Source: an uncultured Acetatifactor sp.
GTDB lineage: Bacteria > Bacillota > Clostridia > Lachnospirales > Lachnospiraceae
DNA length: 20,187 bases
NCBI GenBank assembly: GCA_934394815.1
Contig: CAKRRD010000048.1
Location: 1-20,187 of the forward strand
Direction of reading: 5' to 3'
The notes beneath the pieces are model-generated. The model was given only the letters and a program-made list of their open reading frames with translations. It searched no databases and was not told where the DNA came from. How positions within the stretch are numbered: the first letter of the stretch is position 1; every line of letters begins with the position of its first letter. The position numbers were made by a program, and so were the translations under genes. Positions 8,089 to 14,949 of the stretch are shown here, piece by piece.

Positions 8089-8384
8089 AGATTTTGAAAT
8101 GTCTGCTGATGATCGTAACTGCACCGGTCGTTTTGGTGTTGACGCTTTTTGTCTGGCTCTGCACGGGGCTGATCTACATATCCAGTCTAGTGCTTGGTCT
8201 ACTAAGCACGGTAATTGCTCTGCTTGGCGTGGCTGTGATTATTACCTATTCCCCGCAGAATGGTGTGATTTTGCTGGTTATGGCATTTTTGATTAGCCCG
8301 ATGGGATTGCCGCTTGCGGCGATCTGGCTGTTGGGAAAGGTGCAGAGTTTGAAATTTGCGATACAGGATTGGGTGTATGGGTAA
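8085..8384 (+). CDS. CD1845-type small membrane protein of conjugative elements
   Basis: A 99-residue, very hydrophobic protein with about three membrane segments: LMIVTAPVVLVLTLFVWLCTGLI, LVLGLLSTVIALLGVAVII, and ILLVMAFLISPMGLPLAAIWLLG. The ending FLISPMGLPLAAIWLL is characteristic of the family named after C. difficile CD1845, found in Tn1549-like conjugative elements; its role is unknown. AAGGAGGA at 8071-8078 is an excellent ribosome-binding site inside the upstream gene, supporting the ATG at 8085 over an earlier in-frame ATG at 8046. The transfer genes that normally lie nearby are not here. Confidence 0.8.
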   Translation: MKILKCLLMIVTAPVVLVLTLFVWLCTGLIYISSLVLGLLSTVIALLGVAVIITYSPQNGVILLVMAFLISPMGLPLAAIWLLGKVQSLKFAIQDWVYG

Positions 8385-8458
8385 ATGATGTGAATATAAT
8401 TTGGAATGAAAAAGAAGCAGGACAATGGGAGATGAGACCCAATGCCCTGCTTCTCTGT

Positions 8459-9871
8459 TTATTCGGAACGAACTGTAATATATTTTTGATTGCGACTTTT
8501 AGGTTTATCGGGAATAGTCATTTCTAATTGCCCGGATTCTAAAAGCGGATTGATATGCTTCAAAGTGAAGTTTCTTAAATCTTTGAAGCCGCAAAATACT
8601 GCAAGCTCTTTCTTGGATTTTGGTGTTGTGCAAAAAGCCAAAATCTGTTTTGATACCGTTGATAGTTCAATAACTTGGTGGGTAACTTGGTGGATAACTT
8701 GGTGGGCGTCACCCTCTAAGTTGTAGTTTACATTTTTCAAGATGACTCTGAAATCTGTTGCTGTTGAGGTAAATGCAGGCTTATATGCCGCTGTATATCC
8801 AGGTAGCTTTTCGGTTTCACTGACGATTTTGCGCAGACCACTTCCACGGCGTTCCATGTACTTCATGCGGTGGAACAGGTCAGCAATCACAGGGTTTCGT
8901 CGCATCGAACGAATACTGTAAATATCGTATTCCTGAATTGAGCCGCCGCCAAACATACCGCCCGGAGATGTGATTTCCACCCGATCATCAAACATATCAA
9001 TATGGATTTCGCTGCCAAGCACAATATAATCACGATGGATAAGCGCATTGACAAGAGCCTCTGTCACAGCTCGTTCAGCATAATCCGGCTTGTCTACCCG
9101 ATACTGAGCTTCTTTGACAAAACGGACTTTGGAATTATTGCGAATAAATTCACTGCCGCTTTTCAGTAGATAAATCAGATTCCCTTCGTATTCTTTATCG
9201 TCCAGTGCATCATCAAAGATAGAGCCTTTTTCCAAGCCATTCCACCGGGTACAGAACATACGGGAGTTATAAACTGTGTGCTGATCGGTCATGAGCTTTC
9301 CGGCATTGGTCAAGACCCCATTTTTGTCAGCCAAACCGAAGGAGACATAATCGGATGGCTCAAAGCGGAGACCGGTTCGTTCCAGATAGGTTGCCTCTAG
9401 GAGTGTGAAGCTGTAATCCTTTTTTACCGCGTCTGTTGTTAGGGTATCAAAGGACTGATTGGTTCCCTTTAAGATCAGTTCATTCACAATGTAATCCGGT
9501 GCAATTACGCTTTCGTTTCCAACACGGATGTATGCTTCCATTACACCGTCTGCCTTGTAATAGTATGGGGTGCTGCGGCCAGGAGAAACCTCCAGAGCCA
9601 ATAGGTCTTTACCATCTTCCTGCAATGGCTTTAAGATAAACTGCGGTAATGGTGTGATACGTTCTTTGATTAAGCGGCTGATCGCTTCAGCATCCTTTTG
9701 AACATCGGACAAGCCGATAGGCTCCCGGTCATCAGAGACTCCGAAAAACAGAGTGCCGCCGATTCCATTGGAAAAGGCACTGACACTTTTTAACCAGCTT
9801 TTTGGCTTTTTCGTTTCGAGAGCAACTTTGAAATCACATTCTGTTGATTCAGCAATGAGCTGTTCTATCAT
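8459..9871 (-). CDS. AlbA_2 / Schlafen-type domain protein with GHKL ATPase-like domain
   Basis: A 470-residue protein. Residues about 10-125 form an AlbA_2 (Schlafen/DUF4325-like) domain: ESTECDFKVALE, then FSNGIGGTLFFGVSDD. Residues about 265-370 match the HATPase_c_4 domain seen in so-called RecG-related regulators (EALVNALIHRDY, ITSPGGMFGGG, RRGSGLRKI). The C terminus looks like winged-helix DNA-binding segments. A tract HQVIHQVTHQVI joins the ATPase-like part to the C-terminal part; on the DNA it is three near-identical 12-base units. AAAGGAGGG precedes the ATG by a good distance. Such proteins are usually annotated as transcriptional regulators or ATP-binding proteins; some relatives act in phage defence, but nothing here proves that. 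It lies opposite to the mobilisation genes and displaces the usual relaxase-accessory gene. Confidence 0.8.
   Translation of the reverse strand: MIEQLIAESTECDFKVALETKKPKSWLKSVSAFSNGIGGTLFFGVSDDREPIGLSDVQKDAEAISRLIKERITPLPQFILKPLQEDGKDLLALEVSPGRSTPYYYKADGVMEAYIRVGNESVIAPDYIVNELILKGTNQSFDTLTTDAVKKDYSFTLLEATYLERTGLRFEPSDYVSFGLADKNGVLTNAGKLMTDQHTVYNSRMFCTRWNGLEKGSIFDDALDDKEYEGNLIYLLKSGSEFIRNNSKVRFVKEAQYRVDKPDYAERAVTEALVNALIHRDYIVLGSEIHIDMFDDRVEITSPGGMFGGGSIQEYDIYSIRSMRRNPVIADLFHRMKYMERRGSGLRKIVSETEKLPGYTAAYKPAFTSTATDFRVILKNVNYNLEGDAHQVIHQVTHQVIELSTVSKQILAFCTTPKSKKELAVFCGFKDLRNFTLKHINPLLESGQLEMTIPDKPKSRNQKYITVRSE
8670..8706 (-). repeat. In-gene 12-base tandem repeat encoding HQV(I/T) units
   Basis: On the plus strand ACTTGGTGG recurs at a 12-base period within about 8670-8706 (three copies). 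On the coding strand it encodes HQVI-HQVT-HQVI, a linker in the AlbA_2 protein. The copy number could vary without a frameshift, because the period is a multiple of three. Confidence 0.75.
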
Positions 9872-9997
9872 AGAAATCCCTCCTTTGAGGTTGTAGAATG
9901 TCCTTTTTTATTATACCCAGCGGAGAAAGCTATTGCAATGATAGAAACAAAGAGTTCAGGGAAAACAAAAATATTTGTGAGAGGAGGGTCTTCTATT

Positions 9998-11410
9998 ATG
10001 GCAACTACAAGAATCATGCCGCTTCATGTCGGCAAAGGCCGCACAGAGAGTCGGGCGATCAGTGACATCATCGACTATGTGGCCAATCCAAAGAAAACAG
10101 ATAACGGCAGGCTCATTACCGGCTATGCGTGTGACAGCCGGACTGCGGATGCGGAGTTCCTTCTGGCAAAGCGGCAGTACATTGCCGTTACCGGACGAGT
10201 GCGTGGCACAGATGATGTGATTGCCTATCATGTGCGTCAGTCCTTCCGCCCCGGTGAGATTACCCCGGAAGAAGCCAACCGGCTGGGAGTGGAATTTGCC
10301 AGGAGATTCACAAAAGAAAATCATGCTTTTGTGGTCTGCACTCACCTAGACAAGTCGCACATTCATAATCACATTATCTGGTCATCGGTCAGCTTAGAAT
10401 ATGACCGGAAATTCCGAAACTTTTGGGGCAGCACCAAGGCGGTTCGTCGGCTAAGTGACACCATCTGTATTGAGAATGGACTGTCCATTGTAGAGAATCC
10501 GAAACTTCACGGAAAGAGCTATAACAAATGGCTGGGCGATCAGGCAAAGCCCTCTTACCGAGAGCTGCTTCGTGTAGCGATTGACAACGCATTATCACAA
10601 AGTCCTGCTAATTTTGAGGAACTGCTAAAGCTGCTGCAAGAATCCGGCTGTGAAGTGTCAAAGCGCGGAAAATCGTATTGCCTGAAGCTTCTCGGCTGGG
10701 AGAAAGCAGCCCGTATGGACAGCTTGGGCGAAGGATATGGATTAGAGGATTTGCAGTCAGTTCTCTCAGGAAAGAAAGCACATACCCCACGAAAGAAAAC
10801 AGTCACACAGGCAGAGCCGCCGAAGGTCAATCTGCTGGTGGACATTCAGACAAAATTGCAGGCAGGAAAAGGTGCTGGCTATGCTCGATGGGCAAAAGTT
10901 TTCAATCTGAAGCAAATGGCGCAGACCATGAATTACCTGTCAGAGAACAATCTGCTGGAGTATGCACTTTTGGAAGAAAAGGCTGCGGCTGCCACGGCAC
11001 ATCACAATGATCTTTCGGCGCAGATCAAAGTGGCTGAAAAGCGCATGGCAGAGATCGCTGTTCTGCGTACTCACATCGTAAATTATGCCAAGACCCGTGA
11101 GGTCTATGTGGCATACCGCAAGGCGGGTTACTCTAAGAAATTCCGGGAGGAACATGAGGAAGAAATTCTGCTCCACCAGGCTGCTAAGAATGCCTTTGAT
11201 GAGATGGGCGTCAAGAAGCTGCCCAAGGTCAAAGAGTTGCAGACAGAGTATGCGAAATTGCTGGAAGAAAAGAAAAAGACTTATTCCGAGTATCGGCGCT
11301 CCCGTGAAGAAATGAGGGAGCTTTTGACTGCAAAAGCGAATGTAGATCGGGTGCTGAAAATGGAGGTAGAACAGGATGTTGAAAAAGAAAAGGACCACGG
11401 CCAGCGGTAA
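9998..11410 (+). CDS. Relaxase / mobilisation nuclease (MobA/VirD2-like)
   Basis: A 470-residue relaxase expected to nick oriT and lead one DNA strand into the recipient. The N-terminal domain shows VGKGRTESRAISDIIDYVANPKKT, where Tyr27 is the likely nucleophile, and the metal-binding motif HLDKSHIHNH (HIHNH at residues 121-125). The C-terminal third is Lys/Glu-rich and likely coiled coil (about 310-460). I start at 9998, where MATTRIMPLHVGKG follows a GAGGAGGG site; an ATG at 9938 would add 20 residues with no ribosome-binding site. In Tn1549-type elements this gene normally follows a MobC-like accessory gene and is near transfer genes; here the upstream neighbour is the inverted AlbA_2 gene. 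Length and motifs look intact, so it could work in trans or with a helper. Confidence 0.88.
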   Translation: MATTRIMPLHVGKGRTESRAISDIIDYVANPKKTDNGRLITGYACDSRTADAEFLLAKRQYIAVTGRVRGTDDVIAYHVRQSFRPGEITPEEANRLGVEFARRFTKENHAFVVCTHLDKSHIHNHIIWSSVSLEYDRKFRNFWGSTKAVRRLSDTICIENGLSIVENPKLHGKSYNKWLGDQAKPSYRELLRVAIDNALSQSPANFEELLKLLQESGCEVSKRGKSYCLKLLGWEKAARMDSLGEGYGLEDLQSVLSGKKAHTPRKKTVTQAEPPKVNLLVDIQTKLQAGKGAGYARWAKVFNLKQMAQTMNYLSENNLLEYALLEEKAAAATAHHNDLSAQIKVAEKRMAEIAVLRTHIVNYAKTREVYVAYRKAGYSKKFREEHEEEILLHQAAKNAFDEMGVKKLPKVKELQTEYAKLLEEKKKTYSEYRRSREEMRELLTAKANVDRVLKMEVEQDVEKEKDHGQR

Positions 11411-11525
11411 GCTGGTCCTGGTCAAAAGCGTTCGCAGAACGCGTAGCCACAGAATGAAATTCTGTGTTCAAAGGGGCCTGTGTGTATTAACACAGGCATT
11501 GCTTGCCTCTTTTCTCCGAAAATGA
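11376..11525 (+). CDS. Possible 49-residue basic protein overlapping the relaxase end
   Basis: A small frame starts at ATG 11376, inside the end of the relaxase gene, nine bases after a clear TGGAGG (11361-11366), and stops with TGA at 11523-11525. The product starts MLKKKRTTASGKLVLVKSV and is strongly basic, with several Arg and Lys clusters and a hydrophobic end. Its codons run through the hairpin chain described separately, so the coding role may be accidental and the sequence may matter as RNA or DNA structure instead. It resembles the start of a small protein (KKKRTTASGKL) I have seen after relaxases, but I am not sure. Confidence 0.3.
   Translation: MLKKKRTTASGKLVLVKSVRRTRSHRMKFCVQRGLCVLTQALLASFLRK
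11399..11508 (+). repeat. Chain of four to five consecutive hairpins after the relaxase
   Basis: Within 110 bases: GGCCAGC/GCTGGTC (11399-11417, one G.T pair), GCGTTC/GAACGC (11428-11442, 3-base loop), CACAGAAT/ATTCTGTG (11448-11466, 3-base loop), GCCTGTGT/ACACAGGC (11476-11497), and AGGCA/TGCCT (11494-11508, overlapping the previous one). Three of them are perfect stems of 6-8 bp. Confidence 0.85.
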
Positions 11526-11529
11526 AAAG

Positions 11530-11565
11530 AACCAGTGAGAGAATCGTTAAATTTCACTCACTGGC
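11530..11565 (-). terminator. Terminator of the minus-strand XRE gene
   Basis: On the minus strand CCAGTGAG pairs with CTCACTGG (plus 11557-11564 with 11532-11539), followed by TTCTTTTCATTTTC. It directly follows the XRE stop and faces the end of the relaxase transcript. Confidence 0.75.
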
Positions 11566-11922
11566 TCAATTCGTTTCAAATTTCTCGGACAACTCTGTCA
11601 GTTCTTTCACCGTTTCTTGGGTGTGATGCAACAGGGTGTCACGCATTTCTGGCGGACAGCTGGAATAAAGCATTTTCATCTGATTGACACCTTCATCTTC
11701 CAGAGAAATATCTGGATTTATAAGCGTATCTAAAGAGATGTGCAGGACTTTTGCCAATGCTCTCAAAATCAAATAAGAAGGATTCATTTTCCCCTTTTCG
11801 ATATTGGCGATTTGCTTTACAGAAACATGGCTCAGATCCGCAAGCTCCTGTTGTGTCAGTTCTTTTTTCTTTCTGGCTTCCCGCATTTTTTGCCCTAAAG
11901 CAGTCAAATCATCAATCGGCAT
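11566..11922 (-). CDS. XRE-family transcriptional regulator
   Basis: A 118-residue protein. Residues about 10-65 are a helix-turn-helix: LGQKMREARKKKELTQQELADL, then VSVKQIANIEKGKMNPSYLIL. An acidic C-terminal part (about 70-118, MLYSSCPPEMRDTLLHHTQ) probably serves oligomerisation or partner binding. GAGGTGA precedes the start. It is divergent from the small HTH gene and the two-component system at 12087 onward, and such repressors in Tn1549-like elements often sit beside cargo or regulatory genes; it may control the element or the divergent promoter. No specific ligand is apparent. Confidence 0.85.
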   Translation of the reverse strand: MPIDDLTALGQKMREARKKKELTQQELADLSHVSVKQIANIEKGKMNPSYLILRALAKVLHISLDTLINPDISLEDEGVNQMKMLYSSCPPEMRDTLLHHTQETVKELTELSEKFETN

Positions 11923-12037
11923 AATCGTTCACCTCAATAATATTGTATCGTTCCGGTTTATATGATGGAATGACCTTATTATGCCTGACAAGCTGTACGA
12001 TTATGCCGATTATATAAAGCTGCGATTGGTGATAAAC

Positions 12038-12066
12038 TTGTATTGTTCGAGACAAAGAACTATAAT
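12038..12066 (+). promoter_or_regulatory. Promoter of the small HTH / two-component operon
   Basis: TTGTAT (12038-12043) and a perfect TATAAT (12061-12066) are 17 bases apart, 21 bases before the ATG of the small HTH protein. The divergent XRE gene starts 116 bases to the left, so its product could act here. Confidence 0.75.
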
Positions 12067-12086
12067 GTACTCTGTGGAGGTGCATA

Positions 12087-12239
12087 ATGGATTATATGAC
12101 ACTAAAAGAGGCCGCCGAAAAATGGGGCGTGACACCTCGTAGAGTAAATTACTATTGCGCTGCTGGGCGTATCCCCGGCGCTGTAAAGATGGCTGGTGTT
12201 TGGCTGGCTGATCCCAAAGAACGCAGAAAAGCCGATTGA
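12087..12239 (+). CDS. Small MerR/Xis-type helix-turn-helix protein
   Basis: A 50-residue protein (MDYMTLKEAAEKWGVTPRRV, then a C-terminal wing GRIPGAVKMAGVWLADP). The pattern is the winged HTH of excisionase-family and MerR N-terminal domains, complete in its small size. A TGGAGG site lies before the ATG. It is the first gene after a consensus promoter and ends 32 bases before the response regulator, so they probably share a transcript. In Tn1549-type elements near-identical small proteins often precede cargo genes. A role as excisionase is possible, but there is no integrase nearby, so I would call it only a DNA-binding protein. Confidence 0.8.
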   Translation: MDYMTLKEAAEKWGVTPRRVNYYCAAGRIPGAVKMAGVWLADPKERRKAD

Positions 12240-12271
12240 CGGAAGGACAAAACAAGGGAAGGGGTTACACC

Positions 12272-12964
12272 ATGAATAAAATCCTGATTATAGATGATGA
12301 CAGAGAACTGTGCGCTTTGATTAAACGTAGCGTACAAGCAGAAAACATAGAAGCTGATTTTTGTAATACCGGAAAAGAGGGCTTACAAAAATTAAGAGAG
12401 CAGGAGTATCAGCTTGTGGTGCTGGATGTGATGATGCCTGGTATGGATGGCTTTGAAACGCTGGAAGAAATCCGCAAAGAGAACAGTCTGCCGATTTTGA
12501 TGTTCACATCTAAAAATGACAGCATTTCTAAAGTACGGGGCTTACGGGCCGGAGCGGACGATTATCTTACAAAACCGTTTGATATGGATGAACTGATTGC
12601 CCGTATTGCGTCTCTTATTCGCCGCTACACTCGTTTTAATCATCAAGCCGGAGCTGTGCAAAAACTGGATTTTGATGGATTGCAAATTGACCTTGAAAAT
12701 CGTTCTGTTACGACGGAAAATGGCACTTTTGAACTTCCACCAAAGGAATTTGATCTGCTCCTGTACTGTGCAAAGCATCAAGGGAAAATTTTGACAAAAC
12801 AGCAGATTTATGAGGAAGTTTGGGGCGAAGAATATTTCTATGATGACAGTAACATTATGGCGATTATTAGTCGGCTTCGTAAAAAATTAGAAGTCAATCC
12901 TTCAAGCCCAAAGTATATACAAACGGTCAAAGGGATTGGCTACCGGTTTAATAAGGAGGTGTAG
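12272..12964 (+). CDS. OmpR-family response regulator (CprR/LanR-type cargo operon)
   Basis: A 230-residue two-component response regulator. The receiver domain (residues 1-115) has the acidic pocket IIDDD, the phosphoacceptor Asp52 in VVLDVMMPGMDGFE, and the Lys in LTKPFDMDEL. The C-terminal winged helix (about 130-228) includes ELPPKEFDLLLYCAKHQGK and VKGIGYRFN. The ATG at 12272 gives the family N terminus MNKILIIDDD. The kinase gene starts five bases after its stop, with AAGGAGG inside its last codons. The natural target is the transporter operon downstream, where an 11-bp-period direct repeat lies; OmpR-type regulators bind such repeats as dimers on one helical face. Gene order suggests sensing of antimicrobial peptides rather than vancomycin; no van genes are present. 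Confidence 0.9.
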   Translation: MNKILIIDDDRELCALIKRSVQAENIEADFCNTGKEGLQKLREQEYQLVVLDVMMPGMDGFETLEEIRKENSLPILMFTSKNDSISKVRGLRAGADDYLTKPFDMDELIARIASLIRRYTRFNHQAGAVQKLDFDGLQIDLENRSVTTENGTFELPPKEFDLLLYCAKHQGKILTKQQIYEEVWGEEYFYDDSNIMAIISRLRKKLEVNPSSPKYIQTVKGIGYRFNKEV

Positions 12965-12969
12965 TCAGT

Positions 12970-13887
12970 ATGGAAATCATTGTATTCTTGTCCATTGTGA
13001 TTGCTGTTGGGGCTGTATTGACTTCCATCGTTCTCGTTCGGCGTGTAAAAAAACAAATAGCAGAAATGACCGATGTGCTGGTTGATGTGAAAAACGGAAA
13101 TGGCAACCGGCGTATTCTATCTGCAACAAATGAACTGACAGCACCTCTTGCCTATGAAATCAACGAGATCGTTGTGGCCTATGAAAGCAGACTTTCAACT
13201 GTACGGCAGACAGAAGAAACCAACCGCCAGCTTATGACGAGCCTTTCACATGATGTGCGAACGCCCCTTACTACTCTGATTGGGTATCTTGACGCTGCAC
13301 ACAAAGGACTGGTCACAGGAAAAGACCGGGATGATTATATTGAAACCGCCCGCCGGAAAGCCCATGATCTGAAAGAATATATTGATGTACTCTTTGACTG
13401 GTTCAAGTTAAATTCAAACGAGTTTGCTTTGGAGATCCAGAGCGTTGAGGCCGCAGAGCTGACAAGAAATATCCTCATTGACTGGATACCGATTTTTGAG
13501 GATAAACAGGTTGATTATGACATTGATATTCCTGAACAGCCTGTCCGGGTAAGATTGGATATGGATAGCTATATGAGGATCATCAATAACCTTATTCAAA
13601 ATGTAATCGCTCACAGCCATGCAGACAAAATCAAAATTGCCCTGTCAAAGAAGGAAAGTAACATGGAGCTGCTGCTGGCGGATAATGGAGTGGGAATTGA
13701 GAAAGAAGATTTGAAACACATATTTGAACGGCTTTATAAGTGTGATAAAGGACGCTCTGAAAAAGGCAGCGGACTTGGTCTTTCTATTGTCCATCAGCTT
13801 GTAGAAAAGATGGGTGGAAGCATAACAGTTGAAAGTTTTCCGGGAAAGGGAACTGAATTTGTGTTGCGTTTTCCTTTGGAGATTTAA
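12970..13887 (+). CDS. Sensor histidine kinase with a single membrane segment
   Basis: A 305-residue kinase. Only one clear membrane helix is visible, at residues about 2-23 (IIVFLSIVIAVGAVLTSIVLV), and there is no extracellular domain. The dimerisation/phosphoacceptor motif LSHDVRTPLTTLIGYLD carries His94; the ATPase domain has the N box NNLIQNVIAHSH, G1 DNGVGIE, F region IFERLYK and G2 GSGLGLSIV. The architecture suggests the kinase does not detect a ligand itself and may read the state of the adjacent transporter or membrane, as in other antimicrobial-peptide systems; that is inference. It is translationally close-coupled to the response regulator. A hairpin (GTTCCCG/CGGGAAC, 13892-13914) follows and may reduce readthrough into the transporter genes, which have their own regulated promoter. 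Confidence 0.88.
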   Translation: MEIIVFLSIVIAVGAVLTSIVLVRRVKKQIAEMTDVLVDVKNGNGNRRILSATNELTAPLAYEINEIVVAYESRLSTVRQTEETNRQLMTSLSHDVRTPLTTLIGYLDAAHKGLVTGKDRDDYIETARRKAHDLKEYIDVLFDWFKLNSNEFALEIQSVEAAELTRNILIDWIPIFEDKQVDYDIDIPEQPVRVRLDMDSYMRIINNLIQNVIAHSHADKIKIALSKKESNMELLLADNGVGIEKEDLKHIFERLYKCDKGRSEKGSGLGLSIVHQLVEKMGGSITVESFPGKGTEFVLRFPLEI

Positions 13888-13891
13888 GCGG

Positions 13892-13926
13892 GTTCCCGTC
13901 CTTACGGCGGGAACTCTTGTCATTTT
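13892..13926 (+). terminator. Hairpin between the kinase gene and the transporter operon
   Basis: GTTCCCG (13892-13898) pairs with CGGGAAC (13908-13914), followed by TCTTGTCATTTT. A 7-bp GC-rich stem with a modest T-rich tail: probably a partial terminator. Confidence 0.55.
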
Positions 13927-13942
13927 AGCCGAATTTCAAATT

Positions 13943-13983
13943 GCAAGGTTAATGCAAGGTTGCGGCAAGGTTAATGCAAGGTT
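13943..13983 (+). repeat. Four GCAAGGTT boxes at an exact 11-bp period (probable response-regulator site)
   Basis: GCAAGGTT occurs at 13943-13950, 13954-13961, 13965-13972 and 13976-13983. The three-base spacers alternate AAT, GCG, AAT. The array ends just before an extended -10 (TG-A-TAGAAT, 13988-13996), so it would cover the -35 region. Confidence 0.85.
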
Positions 13984-13987
13984 GGCA

Positions 13988-13996
13988 TGATAGAAT
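13988..13996 (+). promoter_or_regulatory. Extended -10 element of the transporter operon
   Basis: TG at 13988-13989 precedes TAGAAT at 13991-13996. A normal -35 position (about 13968-13973) falls inside the GCAAGGTT array and has no TTGACA match, a typical design for an activator-dependent promoter. Confidence 0.55.
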
Positions 13997-14022
13997 ACCT
14001 TACAGAACAGGAGGTTTTGAAT

Positions 14023-14949
14023 ATGGATACAAATTATATCATTGAAACAAAAAATCTGACGAAGCAATACGGCTCACAAAAGAGTGTGGCTGACTTAAAT
14101 ATCCATGTGAAGCGTGGGAGAATTTACGGTCTGCTGGGCAGAAACGGAGCCGGAAAAACCACTACCATGAAAATGCTGTTGGGCTTAACGAAGCCGACTT
14201 CCGGGGAGGTCAAAATCTGGGGAAAGTCTTTGCAAGGGAATGAAAAGAAGTTGCTCCCCCGCATTGGCAGTCTAATTGAGTCCCCCGGCTTTTATCCGAA
14301 TTTGACCGCAACGGAAAATCTGCGTATTTTTGCTACTCTGCGGGGAGTGCCGAACAGCCATGCAATCAAGGACGCTCTGGATTTGGTCGGGCTTCCTTAC
14401 AAGGATAAAAAGCTGTTTTCGCAATACTCTCTTGGTATGAAGCAGCGGTTGGCGATTGCCCTTGCAGTCATGCACGACCCGGAACTTTTAATTTTAGACG
14501 AGCCTATCAATGGACTTGACCCTATCGGTATCGCAGAAGTACGTTCCTTTATTCGTGAGCTTTGTGACGCGCGAGGAAAAACCATTTTGATTTCCAGTCA
14601 CATTCTTTCGGAGATTTCCTTGCTGGCTGACGATATTGGAATTATCGACCACGGCGCATTGCTGGAAGAAGAAAGCCTTGCTGAACTGGAGCAAAAAAGC
14701 AGTAAGCATATCCGGTTTACGCTCTCTGATACTGCACAGGCAGCAAGAATTTTGGAACGCAATTTCCATGAAAACCATTTTTCCATACAGGACAACCACA
14801 ATCTGCGCCTGCACAACCTTGATCTGCCTGTGGGTAAAATTGTAACTGCCTTTGTAGAAAACGGATTGGAGGTATCAGAAGCACATACCTGTGAAGAAAG
14901 TCTTGAAGATTATTTCAAGCGTGTGACAGGGGGCGAAGGAATTGCTTAA
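14023..14949 (+). CDS. LanF/CprA/BcrA-type ABC transporter ATP-binding protein
   Basis: A 308-residue ABC ATPase of the antimicrobial-peptide protection type. Walker A LLGRNGAGKTT is at residues about 37-47. The Q-loop is replaced by an E-loop, LIESPGFYPNLTATENL, a hallmark of LanF/BcrA-like ATPases. The signature is YSLGMKQRLAIA (degenerate, as usual in this family), Walker B is LLILDEPINGLDP, and the switch His is in ISSHILSE. I start at ATG 14023 (MDTNYIIETKNLTKQYG), preceded by AGGAGG; an earlier in-frame ATG at 13987 overlaps the promoter. The downstream permease starts inside its last codons. Together these would export or expel lantibiotics or bacitracin-like peptides from the membrane; the actual substrate cannot be read from sequence. 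Confidence 0.9.
   Translation: MDTNYIIETKNLTKQYGSQKSVADLNIHVKRGRIYGLLGRNGAGKTTTMKMLLGLTKPTSGEVKIWGKSLQGNEKKLLPRIGSLIESPGFYPNLTATENLRIFATLRGVPNSHAIKDALDLVGLPYKDKKLFSQYSLGMKQRLAIALAVMHDPELLILDEPINGLDPIGIAEVRSFIRELCDARGKTILISSHILSEISLLADDIGIIDHGALLEEESLAELEQKSSKHIRFTLSDTAQAARILERNFHENHFSIQDNHNLRLHNLDLPVGKIVTAFVENGLEVSEAHTCEESLEDYFKRVTGGEGIA

Noticed and set aside
8670..8706. Repeat in the AlbA_2 gene considered as CRISPR-like or satellite
   Set aside because: Unit of 12 bases, in frame, encoding a protein linker, without spacers.
12087..12239. Small HTH protein considered as excisionase of an adjacent integrase
   Set aside because: No integrase is in the window and its partner genes are regulatory, so only DNA binding is supported.
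12272..13887. Two-component pair considered as VanR-VanS of a Tn1549-like element
   Set aside because: No vanH, vanA/B, vanX or vanY genes follow; the next genes form an E-loop ABC transporter, and the kinase lacks the second membrane helix and sensor loop.
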